Below are positions 49,262 to 61,815 of a stretch of 64,000 bases of DNA, piece after piece. Made by a program: the position numbers and the translations under genes. The DNA is from Cherax quadricarinatus (lineage: Eukaryota > Arthropoda > Malacostraca > Decapoda > Parastacidae), in NCBI RefSeq assembly GCF_038502225.1, contig NW_027196413.1, positions 1 through 64,000 on the forward strand, in the 5' to 3' direction. The notes beneath the pieces were generated by a model that worked only from the letters and a program-made list of their open reading frames with translations, ran no database searches and was not told the origin of the DNA. Position 1 is the first letter of the stretch. Every line of letters begins with the position of its first letter.

Positions 49262-50874
49262 TGACATGAGGTGTTGATGGAGTTTCAGCAACGTAACATT
49301 TATGAAGGAATTCAGGGAAACCGGTTAGCCAAACTTGAGTCCTGGAAGTGGGAAGTAAAGTGCCTGCACTTTGAAGGAGGGGTGGGAATGTTGTAGTCCT
49401 GGAAGTGGGAAGTAAAGTGCCTGCACTTTGAAGGAGGGGTGGGAATGTTGTAGTCCTGGAAGTGGGAAGTAAAGTGCCTGCACGTTGAAGGAGGGGTGGG
49501 AATGTTGTAGTCCTGGAAGTGGGAAGTAAAGTGCCTGCACTTTGAAGGAGGGGTGGGAATGTTGTAGTCCTGGAAGTGGGAAGTAAAGTGCCTGCACTTT
49601 GAAGGAGGGGTGGGAATGTTGTAGTCCTGGCAGTGGGAAGTAAAGTGCCTGCACTTTGAAGGAGGGGTGGGAATATTGTAGTCCTGGAAGTGGGAAATAA
49701 ATTGCCTGCATGTTGAAGGAGAGGTGGGAATGTTGTAGTCCTGGAAGTGGGAAGTAAAGTGACTGCACTTTGAAGGCGGGGTGGGAATATTGTAGTCCTG
49801 GCAGTGGGAAGTAAAGTGACTGCACTTTGAAGGAGAGGTGGGAATGTTGTAGTCCTGGAAGTGGGAAGTAAAGTGCCTGCACTTTGAAGGAGGGGTGGGA
49901 ATGTTGTAGTCCTGGAAGTGGGAAGTAAAGTGCCTTCACTTTGAAGGAGGGGTGGGAATGTTGTAGTCCTGGAAGTGGGAAGTAAAGTGCCTTCACTTTG
50001 AAGGAGGGGTGGGAATGTTGTAGTCCATGGAGGGGTGGGAATGTTGTAGTCCTGGAAGTGGGAAGTAAAGTGCCTGCACTATGAAGGAGGGGTGGGAATG
50101 TTGTAGTCCTGGAAGTGGGAAGTAAAGTGCCTGCACTATGAAGGAGGGGTGGGAATGTTGTAGTCCTGGAAGTGGGAAGTAAAGTGCCTGCACTCTGAAG
50201 GAGGGGTGGGAATGTTGTAGTCCTGGAAGTGGGAAGTAAAGTGCCTGCACTTTGAAGGAGAGGTGGGAATGTTGTAGTCCTGGAAGTGGGAAGTAAAGTG
50301 ACTGCACTTTGAAGGAGAGGTGGGAATGTTGTAGTCCTGGAAGTGGGAAGTAAAGTGCCTGCACGTTGAAGGAGGGGTGGGAATATTGTAGTCCTGGAAG
50401 TGGGAAGTAAAGTGCCTGCACTTTGAAGGAGGGGTGGGAATGTTGTAGTCCTGGAAGTGGGAAGTAAAGTGCCTGCACTTTGAAGGAGGGGTGGGAATGT
50501 TGTAGTCCTGGAAGTGGGAAGTAAAGTGCCTGCACTTTGAAGGAGGGGTGGGAATGTTGTAGTCCTGGAAGTGGGAAGTAAAGTGCCTGCACTTTGAAGG
50601 AGGGGTGGGAATGTTGTAGTCCTGGAAGTGGGAAGTAAAGTGCCTGCACTTTGAAGGAGGGGTGGGAATGTTGTAGTCCTGGAAGTGGGAAGCTAAAGCA
50701 CAGTGTTTGCACTGTGCTAGCAATGGTGGGGATGTTGCAATTCAAAGTCATCCTATCTGTAATATAACCACGCTTCTGGCAGGAGAGCGATTAAATCAAT
50801 GATGGTAAATGTGTTTCTCCATTTTGGGTGACTCTACCTCGGCATCAGACGGCTGGTGTAACAACAAACAATAC
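49262..50874 (+). mobile_element. RTE-like LINE 3' UTR, expanded by an internal minisatellite
   Basis: The left flank (CAACGTAACATTTATGAAGG, then GGGAAACCGG) matches 38083-38110 of the other RTE fragment. The right flank (CACGCTTCTGGCAGGAGAGC through CGGCTGGTGTAACAACAAAC) matches 38205-38305. Between the flanks, one segment of the UTR is repeated about 24 times. Its 3' end stops a few bases from the splice donor of the 50879 exon. It is antisense to the transporter gene. Confidence 0.9.
49340..50693. repeat. 57-bp minisatellite, about 24 copies, derived from RTE 3' UTR
   Basis: The unit contains TCCTGGAAGTGGGAAGTAAA, GTGCCTGCACTTTGAAGGAG and GGGTGGGAATGTTGTAG. The single-copy version at 38128-38183 (TCCTGGAGATGGGAAGTACA and following) is its source type. 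One unit near 50025 is shortened. On the minus strand 57 bp gives a 19-residue open repeat, which I treat as non-coding. Confidence 0.97.
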
Positions 50875-50878
50875 CCAC

Positions 50879-51099
50879 CATTAAACTGTGGTGAGATGAA
50901 GTTCATGACGCCGTTGAAGAGCCTGACGAGGCCGTAGGAGGAGGCCAGCTGGGCAGCACCATGATGCTTGGCTAGGATGGCTGGGATCATCACGAACCAT
51001 GAACCAACACCGAACCCATACAGTGCCAGGATGCCAGTCATACTGGCGAAGCTCGTCATGTGTGGCATTAACAACACTGCCACTGCTGACATCAGTCCA
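50879..51099 (-). CDS. Monocarboxylate transporter-like gene, penultimate exon
   Basis: After acceptor ATGACAG the exon's first base completes the Thr codon left open by the 61816 exon. It then reads GLMSAVAVLLMPHMTSFASM, LALYGFGVGSWFVMIPAIL and SSYGLVRLFNGVMNFISPQF, the helices 9 to 11 region of an MCT. GLVRLFNG is a strong family match. It ends at 50879 before donor GTGGGT, leaving one base (G) for the next exon. Length 221 bp, residues about 432-504 of the visible protein. Just beyond the donor lies the 3' end of an RTE-like LINE. Confidence 0.93.
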
Positions 51100-51152
51100 C
51101 TGTCATAACAAAACAATCATTATTTATACTCTGTATGTATATATTAACTCTA

Positions 51153-54100
51153 AGTGGGAATACTCAAAGCAGTGGGTATACTCCAAGCAGTGGGTCTACT
51201 CCAAGCAGTGGGTATACTCCAAGCAGTGGGTATACTCCAAGCAGTGGGTATACTCCAAGCAGTGGGTATACTCCAAGCAGTGAGTATATTCCAAGCAGTG
51301 GGTATACACCAAGCAGTGGGTATACTTCAAGCAGTGAGTATATTCCAAGCAGTGGGTATACACCAAGCAATGTGTATATTCCAAGCAGTGGATATACTCC
51401 AAACAATGGGTATATGGGTATACACCAAGCAGTGGATATATTCCAAGCTGTGGGTATACTCCAAGCAGTGGGTATACTCCAAGCAGTGGGTATACTCCAA
51501 GGAGTGGTTATACTCCAAGCAGTGGGTATACTCCAAGCAGTGAGTATACACCAAGCAGCGAGTATCCTCTAAGCAGTGGATATACTCCAAGCAGTGGGTA
51601 TACCCCAAGCAGTGGATATATTTCAAGCAATGGGAATACTCCAAGCAGTGGATATACTCCAAGCAATGGGTATACTCCAAGCAATGGGTATACTCCAAGC
51701 AGTGGATATACTCCAAGCAATGGGTATACTCCAAGCAATGGGTATACTCCAAGCAGTGGGTATACTCCAAGCAATGGGTATACTCCAAGCAGTGGACATA
51801 CTCCAAGCAGTGGGTATACTCCAAGCAGTGGGTATACTCCAAACAATGGGTATACTCCAAGCAGTGGATATGCTCTAAGCAGTGGGCATACTCCAAGCAG
51901 TGGGTATACTCCAAGCAGTGGATATACTCCAAGAAGTGGGTATACTCCATGCAATGGGTATACTCCAAGCAGTGATTATACTCCAAGAAGTGGACATACT
52001 CCAAGCAGTGGGTATACTCCAAGCAATGGGTATACTCCAAGCAATGGGTATACTCCAAGCAGTGGATATACTCCAAGCAATGGGTATACTCCAAGCAGTG
52101 GGTATACTCCAAGCAGTGGGTATACTCCAAGCAATGGGTATACTCCAAGCAGTGGACATACTCCAAGCAGTGGGTATACTCCAAGCAGTGGGTATACTCC
52201 AAACAATGGGTATACTCCAAGCAGTGGATATGCTCTAAGCAGTGGGCATACTCCAAGCAGTGGGTATACTCCAAGCAGTGGATATACTCCAAGAAGTGGG
52301 TATACTCCATGCAATGGGTATACTCCAAGCAGTGATTATACTCCAAGAAGTGGACATACTCCAAGCAATGGGTATACTCCAAGCAGTGGGTATGCTCCAA
52401 GCAATGGGTATGCTCCAAGCAATGGGTATACTCCAAGCAGTGGATACTCCAAGCAGTGGGTATACTCCAAGCAATGGGTATACTCCAAGCAATGGATATA
52501 CTCCAAGCAGTGGGTATACTCCAAGCAGTGGATATACTCCAAGCAGTGGGTATACTCCAAGCAGTGGGTATACTCCAAGCAATGGGTATACTCCAAGCAG
52601 TGGATATGCTCTAAGCAGTGGGTATACTCCAAGCAGTGGGTATACTCCAAGCAGTGGGTATTCTCCAAGCAATGGATACACTCCAAGCAGTGGGTATACT
52701 CCAAGCAGTGGGTATAATCCATGTAGTGGGTATACTCCAAGCAGTGGGTATACTCCAAGCAGTGGGTATACTTCATGCAGTGGGTATACCCCAAGCAGTG
52801 GATATACTCCAAGAAGTGGGTATATTCCAAGCAGTGGATATACTCCAAGCAGTGGGTATACTCCAAGCAGTGGATATACTCCATGCAGTGGGTATACTCC
52901 AAGCAGTGGGTATACTCCAAGCAGTGGGTATACTTCAATCAGTGGGTATACTCCAAGCAGTGGGTATACTCCAAGCAGTGGATATACTCCATGCAGTGGG
53001 TATACTCCAAGCAGTGGGTATCCTCCAATCAGTGGGTATACTCCAAGCAGTGGGCATACTCCAAGCAGTGGATATACTCCATGCAGTGGGTATACTCCAA
53101 GCAGTGGGTATCCTCAAATCAGTGGGTATACTCCAAGCAGTAGGTATACTCCAAGCAGTGGATATACTCCATGCAGTGGGTATACTCCAAGCAGTGGGTA
53201 TCCTCCAATCAGTGGGTATACTCCAAGCAGTGGGTATACTCCAAGCAGTGGGTATACTCCAAGCAAAGGGTATACTCCAAGCAGTGGATATGCTCTAAGC
53301 AGTGGGTATACTCCAAGCAGTGGGTATACTCCAAGCAGTGGGTATTCTACAAGCAATGGATACACTCCAAGCAGTGGGTATACTCCAAGCAGTGGGTATA
53401 CTCCATGTAGTGGGTATACTCCAAGCAGTGGGTATACTCCAAGCAGTGGGTATACTCCATGCAGTGGGTATACCCCAAGCAGTGGATATACTCCAAGCAG
53501 TGGGTATACTCCAAGCAGTGGATATACTCCAAGCAGTGAGTATACTCCAAGCAGTGGGTATATTCCAAGCAGTGGGTATCCTCCAATCAGTGGGTATACT
53601 CCAAGCAGTGGGTATACTCCAAGCAGTGGATATACTCCATGCAGTGGGTATACTCCAAGCAGTGGATATACTCCAAGCAGTGGATATACTCCATGCAGTG
53701 GGTATACTCCAAGCAGTGGGTATCCTCCAATCAGTGGGTATACTCCAAGCAGTGGGTATACTCCAAGCAGTGGATATACTCCATGCAGTGGGTATACTCC
53801 AAGCAGTGGGTATACTCCAAGCAGTGGGTATACTTCAATCAGTGGGTATACTCCAAGCAGTGGGTATACTCCAAGCAGTGGATATACTCCATGCAGTGGG
53901 TATACTCCAAGCAGTGGGTATCCTCCAATCAGTGGGTATACTCCAAGCAGTGGGTATACTCCAAGCAGTGGATATACTCCATGCAGTGGGTATACTCCAA
54001 GCAGTGGGTATACTCCAAGCAGTGGGTATACTTCAATCAGTGGGTATACTCCAAGCAGTGGGTATACTCCAAGCAGTGGATATACTCCATGCAGTGGGTA

Positions 54101-56078
54101 TACTCCAAGCAGTGGGTATACTCCAAGCAGTGGGTATACTTCAATCAGTGGGTATACTCCAAGCAGTGGGTATACTCCAAGCAGTGGATATACTCCATGC
54201 AGTGGGTATACTCCAAGCAGTGGGTATACTTCAATCAGTGGGTATACTCCAAGCAGTGGGTATACTCCAAGCAGTGGATATACTCCATGCAGTGGGTATA
54301 CTCCAAGCAGTGGATATACTCCATGCAGTGGATATACTCCATGCAGTGGGTATACTCCAAGCAGTGGATATACTCCATGCAGTGGGTATACTTCAATCAG
54401 TGGGTATACTCCAAGCAGTGGGTATACTTCAATCAGTGGGTATACTCCAAGCAGTGGATATACTCCAAGCAGTGGATATACTCCATGCAGTGAATATACT
54501 CCATGCAGTGGGTATACTCCAAGCAGTGGATATACTCCAAGCAGTGGATATACTCCAAGCAGTGGATATACTCCATGCAGTGGGTATACTCCAAGCAGTG
54601 GGTATACTCCAAGCAGTGGGTATACTCCAAGCAGTGGGTATACTCCAAGCAGTGGATATACTCCAAGCAGTGGATATACTCCCAGCAGTGGGTATACTCC
54701 AAGCAGTGGGTATACTCCAAGCAGTGGGTTTACTCCAAACAGTGGATATACTCCAAGCAGTGGGTATACTCCAAGCAGTGGATATACTCCAAGCAGTGGG
54801 TATACTCCAAGCAGTGGATATACTCCATGCAGTGGGCATACTCCAAGCAGTGGATATACTCCAAGCAGTGGGTATACTCCAAGCAGTGGATATACTCCAA
54901 GCAGTGGGTATACTCCAAGCAGTGGATATACTCCATGCAGTGGGTATACTCCAAGCAGTGGGTATACTCCAAGCAGTGGATATACTCCATGCAGTGTGTA
55001 TACTCCAAGCAGTGGGTATACTTCAAGCAGTGGATATACTCCAAGCAGTCGGTATACTCCAAGCAGTGGATATACTCCAAGAAGTGGGTATTCTCCAGGC
55101 AGTGGATATACTCCATGCAGTGGGTATACTCCAAGCAGTGGATATACTCAAAGCAGTGGGTATACTCCAAGCAGTGGATATACTCCAAGCAGTGGATATA
55201 CTCCATGCAGTGGGTATACTCCATGCAGTGGGTATACTCCAAGCAGTGGATATACTCCAAGCAGTGGGTATACTCCAAGCAGTGGATATACTCCAAGCAG
55301 TGGGTATACTCCAAGCAGTGGATATACTCCATGCAGTGGGTATACTCCAAGCAGTGGATATACTCCAAGCAGTGGGTATACTCCAAGCAGTGGATATACT
55401 CCAAGCAGTGGATATACTCCAAGCAGTGGATATACTCCAAGCAGTGGGTATACTCCAAGCAGTGGATATACTCCAAGCAGTGGATATACTCCAAGCAGTG
55501 GATATACTCCAAGCAGTGGATATACTCCAAGCAGTGGGTATACTCCAAGCAGTGGATATACTCCATGCAGTGGGTATACTCCAAGCAGTGGATATACTCC
55601 ATGCAGTGGGTATACTCCAAGCAGTGGATATACTCCATGCAGTGGGTATACTCCAAGCAGTGGATATACTCCAAGCAGTGGGTATACTCCAAGCAGTGGA
55701 TATACTCCATGCAGTGGGTATACTCCAAGCAGTGGATATACTCCAAGCAGTGGATATACTCCAAGCAGTGGATATACTCCAAGCAGTGGATATACTCCAA
55801 GCAGTGGATATACTCCAAGCAGTGGATATACTCCAAGCAGTGGGTATACTCCAAGCAGTGGATATACTCCATGCAGTGGGTATACTCCAAGCAGTGGATA
55901 TACTCCATGCAGTGGGTATACTCCAAGCAGTGGATATACTCCAAGCAGTGGGTATACTCCAAGCAGTGGATATACTCCATGCAGTGGGTATACTCCAAGC
56001 AGTGGATATACTCCATGCAGTGGATATACTCCAAGCAGTGGGTATACTCCAAGCAGTTGGTATACTCCAAGCAGTGGA
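51153..56078. repeat. 18-bp minisatellite, 4.9 kb, about 270 copies, with higher-order structure
   Basis: The unit is GTATACTCCAAGCAGTGG, with GTGGATATAC, CCATGCAG, TTCAATCAG, CTCCAATCAG and CAATGG variants. Two almost identical 360-bp blocks lie at about 51661-52020 and 52021-52380. In 53700-54300 a block with CCATGCAG and CAATCAG markers recurs every 90 or 108 bp. It fills the left part of the 10.7-kb intron. The frame stays open for 1283 codons on plus, and other frames do too, simply because 18 is a multiple of 3. Confidence 0.97.
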
Positions 56079-56473
56079 CCTGGGTCGTGGTAATGTGACA
56101 CAATACCTAGTTAATTCCACCAGGGAATTTAATTATTATCGGAATTAGTAAAGTTCGTAGTGTGGGAAACGTCGTCTGAACATTGTATTATATTAATACA
56201 TCACTTGATGTATTCTACTACTAACATACAACTGAATTTTACAGCATGTACTTGGTGGAGGCTTCCGTGGTACTGTCCATGGATGAACCGTGGAGAGTAC
56301 TTGGTTGAGTACTGTCCCAACACTATCCATTGATAAAGAGTCCATAGATAGTGTTGGGATAGTATTGAGGATATTTCCCCTAAGGTTTTTTTGCTTTTAT
56401 TGAAATAATTAGTAGTTATCTAGATTATATTAGATCAGAGATACCATGAAGAATTAAAGTAACTCTCGTGAAT
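56079..56473. other. Intron spacer with a hairpin
   Basis: Unique sequence between arrays. ACTGTCCCAACACTATC (56311-56327) pairs with GATAGTGTTGGGATAGT (56347-56363) with one mismatch. There is no gene or element that I recognise. Confidence 0.55.
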
Positions 56474-57305
56474 TACACAACAGACAGATCATAAACATTA
56501 ACCAAACATAACACAACAGACAGATCATAAACATTAACCTAACATAACACAACAGACAGATCATAAACATTAACCTAACATAACACAACAGACAGATCAT
56601 AAACATTAACCTAACATAACACAACAGACAGATCATAAACATTAACCTAACATAACACAACAGACAGATCATAAACATTAACCAAACATAACACAACAGA
56701 CAGATCATAAACATTAACCAAACATAACACAACAGACAGATCATAAACATTAACCAAACATAACACAACAGACAGATCATAAACATTAACCTAACATAAC
56801 ACAACAGACAGATCATCAACATTAACCTAACATAACACAACAGACAGATCATAAACATTAACCAAACATAACACAACAGACAGATCATAAACATTAACCT
56901 AACATAACACAACAGACAGATCATAAACATTAACCTAACATAACACAACAGACAGATCATAAACATTAACCTAACATAACACAACAGACAGATCATAAAC
57001 ATTAACCAAACATAACACAACAGACAGATCATAAACATTAACCAAACATAACACAACAGACAGATCATAAACATTAACCTAACATAACACAACAGACAGA
57101 TCATAAACATTAACCAAACATAACACAACAGACAGATCATAAACATTAACCAAACATAACACAACAGACAGATCATAAACATTAACCTAACATAACACAA
57201 CATACAGATCATAAACATTAACCAAACATAACATAACAGACAGATCATAAACATCAACCTAACATAACACAACAGACAGATCATAAACATTAACCAAACA
57301 TAACA
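56474..57305. repeat. 36-bp minisatellite in transporter intron, about 23 copies
   Basis: The unit contains ACATAACACAACAGACAGAT and CATAAACATTAACC followed by AA or TA. The A/T alternation at that position is the main variant. Open on minus as a 12-residue repeat; non-coding in my reading. Confidence 0.97.
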
Positions 57306-57473
57306 TCCACCACCAGCACACACCTCTTAATATTTACCATAAACAATAATGCACATGGAGGCAGAAACTCAAAAGACAGTGATTTCGACCATCTTCTGGG
57401 ACCCTCTTCAGCAGATTTATATTACAGATAAACGTGTTATTAAATGTTTGTTTTAGTAAATGAACTAGTACAT

Positions 57474-60400
57474 AGTGTATATGTAGGGAGAGGTGCATAT
57501 CTCAGTGTATATGTAGGGAGAGGTGCATATCTCAGTGTATATGTAGGGAGAGGTGCATATCTCAGTGTATATGTAGGGAGAGGTGCATATCTCAGTGTAT
57601 ATGTAGGGAGAGATGCATATCTCAGTGTATATGTAGGGAGAGATGCATATCTCAGTGTATATGTAGGGAGAGGTGCATATCTCAGTGTATATGTAGGGAG
57701 AGGTGCATATCTCAGTGTATATGTAGGGAGAGGTGCATATATCAGTGTATATGTAGGGAGAGGTGCATATCTCAGTGTATATGTAGGGAGAGGTGCATAT
57801 CTCAGTGTATATGTAGGGAGAGGTGCATATCTCAGTGTATATGTAGGGAGAGATGCATATCTCAGTGTATATGTAGGGAGAGGTGCATATCTCAGTGTAT
57901 ATGTAGGGAGAGGTGCATATCTCAGTGTATATGTAGGGAGAGGTGCATATCTCAGTGTATATGTAGGGAGAGATGCATATCTCAGTGTATATGTAGAGAG
58001 AGGTGCATATCTCAGTGTATATGTAGGGAGAGATGCATATCTCAGTGTATATGTAGGGAGAGGTGCATATCTCAGTGTATATGTAGGGAGAGGTGCATAT
58101 CTCAGTGTATATGTAGAGAGAGATGCATATCTCAGTGTATATGTAGGGAGAGGTGCATATCTCAGTGTATATGTAGGGAGAGGTGCATATCTCAGTGTAT
58201 ATGTAGAGAGAGGTGCATATCTCAGTGTATATGTAGGGAGAGATGCATATCTCAGTGTATATGTAGGGAGAGAGGCATATCTCAGTGTATATGTAGGGAG
58301 AGATGCATATCTCAGTGTATATGTAGGGAGAGATGCATATCTCAGTGTATATGTAGGGAGAGGTGCATATCTCAGTGTATATGTAGGGAGAGGTGCATAT
58401 CTCAGTGTATATGTAGGGAGAGGTGCATATCTCAGTGTATATGTAGGGAGAGATGCATATCTCAGTGTATATGTAGGGAGAGATGCATATCTCAGTGTAT
58501 ATGTAGGGAGAGATGCATATCTCAGTGTATATGTAGGGAGAGGTGCATATCTCAGTGTATATGTAGGGAGAGGTGCATATCTCAGTGTATATGTAGGGAG
58601 AGGTGCATATCTCAGTGTATATGTAGGGAGAGGTGCATATCTCAGTGTATATGTAGGAAGAGGTGCATATCTCAGTGTATATGTAGGGAGAGATGCATAT
58701 CTCAGTGTATATGTAGAGAGAGGTGCATATCTCAGTGTATATGTAGGGAGAGGTGCATATCTCAGTGTATATGTAGGAAGAGGTGCATATCTCAGTGTAT
58801 ATGTAGGGAGAGATGCATATCTCAGTGTATATGTAGAGAGACGTGCATATCTCAGTGTATATGTAGGGAGAGGTGCATTTCTCAGTGTATATGTAGGGAG
58901 AGGTGCATATCTCAGTGTATATGTAGGGAGAGATGCATATCTCAGTGTATATGTAGGGAGAGATGCATATCTCAGTGTATATGTAGGGAGAGATGCATAT
59001 CTCAGTGTATATGTAGGGAAAGATGCATATCTCAGTGTATATGTAGGGAGAGGTGCATATCTCAGTGTATGTGTAGGGAGAGATGCATATCTCAGTGTAT
59101 ATGTAGGGAGAGATGCATATCTCAGTGTATATGTATGGAGAGATGCATATCTCAGTGTATATGTAGGGAGAGATGCATATCTCAGTGTATATGTAGGGAG
59201 AGATGCATATCTCAGTGTATATGTAGGGAGAGATGCATATCTCAGTGTATATGTAGGGAGAGATGCATATCTCAGTGTATATGTAGGGAGAGATGCATAT
59301 CTCAGTGTATATGTATGGAGAGATGCATATCTCAGTGTATATGTAGGGAGAGATTCATATCTCAGTGTATATGTAGGGAGAGATGCATATCTCAGTGTAT
59401 ATGTAGGGAGAGATGCATATCTCAGTGTATATGTAGGGAGAGATGCATATCTCAGTGTATATGTAGGGAGAGATGCATATCTCAGTGTATATGTATGGAG
59501 AGATGCATATCTCAGTGTATATGTAGGGAGAGATGCATATCTCAGTGTATATGTAGGGAGAGATGCATATCTCAGTGTATATGTATGGAGAGATGCATAT
59601 CTCAGTGTATATGTAGGGAGAGATGCATATCTCAGTGTATATGTAGGGAGAGATGCATATCTCAGTGTATATGTATGGAGAGATGCATATCTCAGTGTAT
59701 ATGTAGGGAGAGATGCATATCTCAGTGTATATGTAGGGAGAGATGCATATCTCAGTGTATATGTAGGGAGAGATGCATATCTCAGTGTATGTGTATGGAG
59801 AGATGCATATCTCAGTGTATATGTAGGGAGAGATGCATATCTCAGTGTATATGTAGGGAGAGATGCATATCTCAGTGTATATGTAGGGAGAGATGCATAT
59901 CTCAGTGTATATGTAGGGAGAGATGAATATCTCAGTGTATATGTAGGGAGAGGTGCATATCTCAGTGTATATGTAGGGAGAGATGCATATCTCAGTGTAT
60001 ATGTAGAGAGAAGTGCATATCTCAGTGTATATGTAGGGAGAGATGCATATCTCAGTGTATATGTAGGGAGAGGTGCATATCTCAGTGTATATGTAGGGAG
60101 AGGTGCATATCTCAGTGTATATGTAGGGAGAGATGCATATCTCAGTGTATATGTAGGGAGAGATGCATATCTCAGTGTATATGTAGAGAGAGGTGCATAT
60201 CTCAGTGTATATGTAGGGAGAGATGCATATCTCAGTGTATATGTAGGGAGAGATGAATATCTCAGTGTATATGTAGGAAGAGATGCATATCTCAGTGTAT
60301 ATGTAGGGAGAGGTGCATATCTCAGTGTATATGTAGGGAGAGGTGCATATCTCAGTGTATATGTAGGGAGAGATGCATATCTCAGTGTGTATGTAGGGAG

Positions 60401-61593
60401 AAGTGCATATCTCAGTGTATATGTAGGAAGAGATGCATATCTCAGTGTATATGTAGGGAGAGATGCATATCTAAGTGTATATGTAGCAAGAGGTGCATAT
60501 CTCAGTGTATATGTAGGGAGAGGTGCATATATCAGTGTATATGTAGGGAGAGATGCATATCTCAGTGTATATGTAGGGAGAGATGCATATCTCAGTGTAT
60601 ATGTAGGGAGAGGTGCATATCTCAGTGTATATGTAGGGAGAGATGCATATCTCAGTTTATATACAAGGAGAGGTGCATATCTCAGTGTATATGTAGGGAG
60701 AGGTGGATATCTCAGTGTATATGTAGGGAGAGGTACATATCTCAGTGTATATGTAGGGAGAGATGCATATCTCAGTGTATATGTAGGGAGAGATGCATAT
60801 CTCAGTGTATATGTAGGGAGAGGTGCATATCTCAGTGTATATGTAGGGAGAGGTGCATATCTCAGTGTATATGTAGGGAGAGGTGCATATCTCAGTGTAT
60901 ATGTAGGGAGAGGTGCATATCTCAGTGTATATGTAGGGAGAGATGCATATCTCAGTGTATATGTAGGGAGAGGTGCATATCTCAATGTATATGTAGGGAG
61001 AGATGCATATCTCAGTGTATATGTAGGGAGAGATGCATATCTCAGTGTATATGTAGGGAGAGGTGCATATCTCAGTGTATATGTAGGGAGAGGTGCATAT
61101 CTCAGTGTATATGTAGGGAGAGGTGCATATCTCAGTGTATATGTAGGGAGAGATGCATATCTCAGTGTATATGTAGGGAGAGATGCATATCTCAGTGTAT
61201 ATGTAGGGAGAGGTGCATATCTCAGTGTATATGTAGGGAGAGATGCATATCTCAGTGTATATGTAGGGAGAGATGCATATCTCAGTGTATATGTAGGGAG
61301 AGGTGCATATCTCAGTGTATATGTAGGGAGAGATGCATATCTCAGTGTATATGTAGGGAGAGATGCATATCTCAGTGTATATACAAGGAGAGGTGCATAT
61401 CTCAGTGTATATGTAGGGAGAGATGCATATCTCAGTGTATATGTAGGGAGAGATGCATATCTCAGTGTATATACAAGGAGAGGTGCATATCTCAGTGTAT
61501 ATGTAGGGAGAGATGCATATATCAGTGTATATGTAGGGAGAGATGCATATCTCAGTGTATATATAAGGAGAGGTGCATATCTCAGTGTATATA
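57474..61593. repeat. 30-bp minisatellite in transporter intron, 4.1 kb, about 137 copies
   Basis: The unit is ATGTAGGGAGAGGTGCATAT plus CTCAGTGTAT. The register is kept without a single indel from 57481 to about 61590. The main variants are GAGGTG/GAGATG, GTATGGAG (clustered at 59135-59810) and ATACAAGG (near the right end). Both strands are open for over 1000 codons. I read it as intronic satellite DNA. Confidence 0.98.
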
Positions 61594-61665
61594 CAGTATA
61601 CTTAGAGTGGTCTAATTTAAGTTAATGTTTATGTTAGCGAGAAAGTGAACTACAGCTTTACTGAA

Positions 61666-61730
61666 ACACCTGTATTAAACACCTGTATTAAACACCTGTA
61701 TTAAACACCTGTATTAAACACCTGTATTAA
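61666..61730. repeat. 13-bp tandem repeat, 5 copies
   Basis: ACACCTGTATTAA five times without change, 86 bases into the intron from the large exon. Confidence 0.95.
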
Positions 61731-61815
61731 TAGTTTACGCTTCTATTGAAATGAACAACAATGTATATGAATAACTGGGCTGGACTCGTGCCTGATGAAC
61801 ACTTTAAATACTCAC

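Noticed and set aside
52242..56148. Open frames of 948-1283 codons encoding YTPSSG or GILQAV repeats, resembling silk- or collagen-like proteins
   Set aside because: All arise from an 18-bp repeat in an intron of a minus-strand gene. Several frames on both strands are open together, there is no signal peptide or non-repeat domain, and no codon bias separates one frame.
57440..61625. Open frames of 1181 and 1393 codons on opposite strands
   Set aside because: A 30-bp repeat without stop in the unit keeps both strands open. The location is intronic and there is no non-repeat coding sequence.
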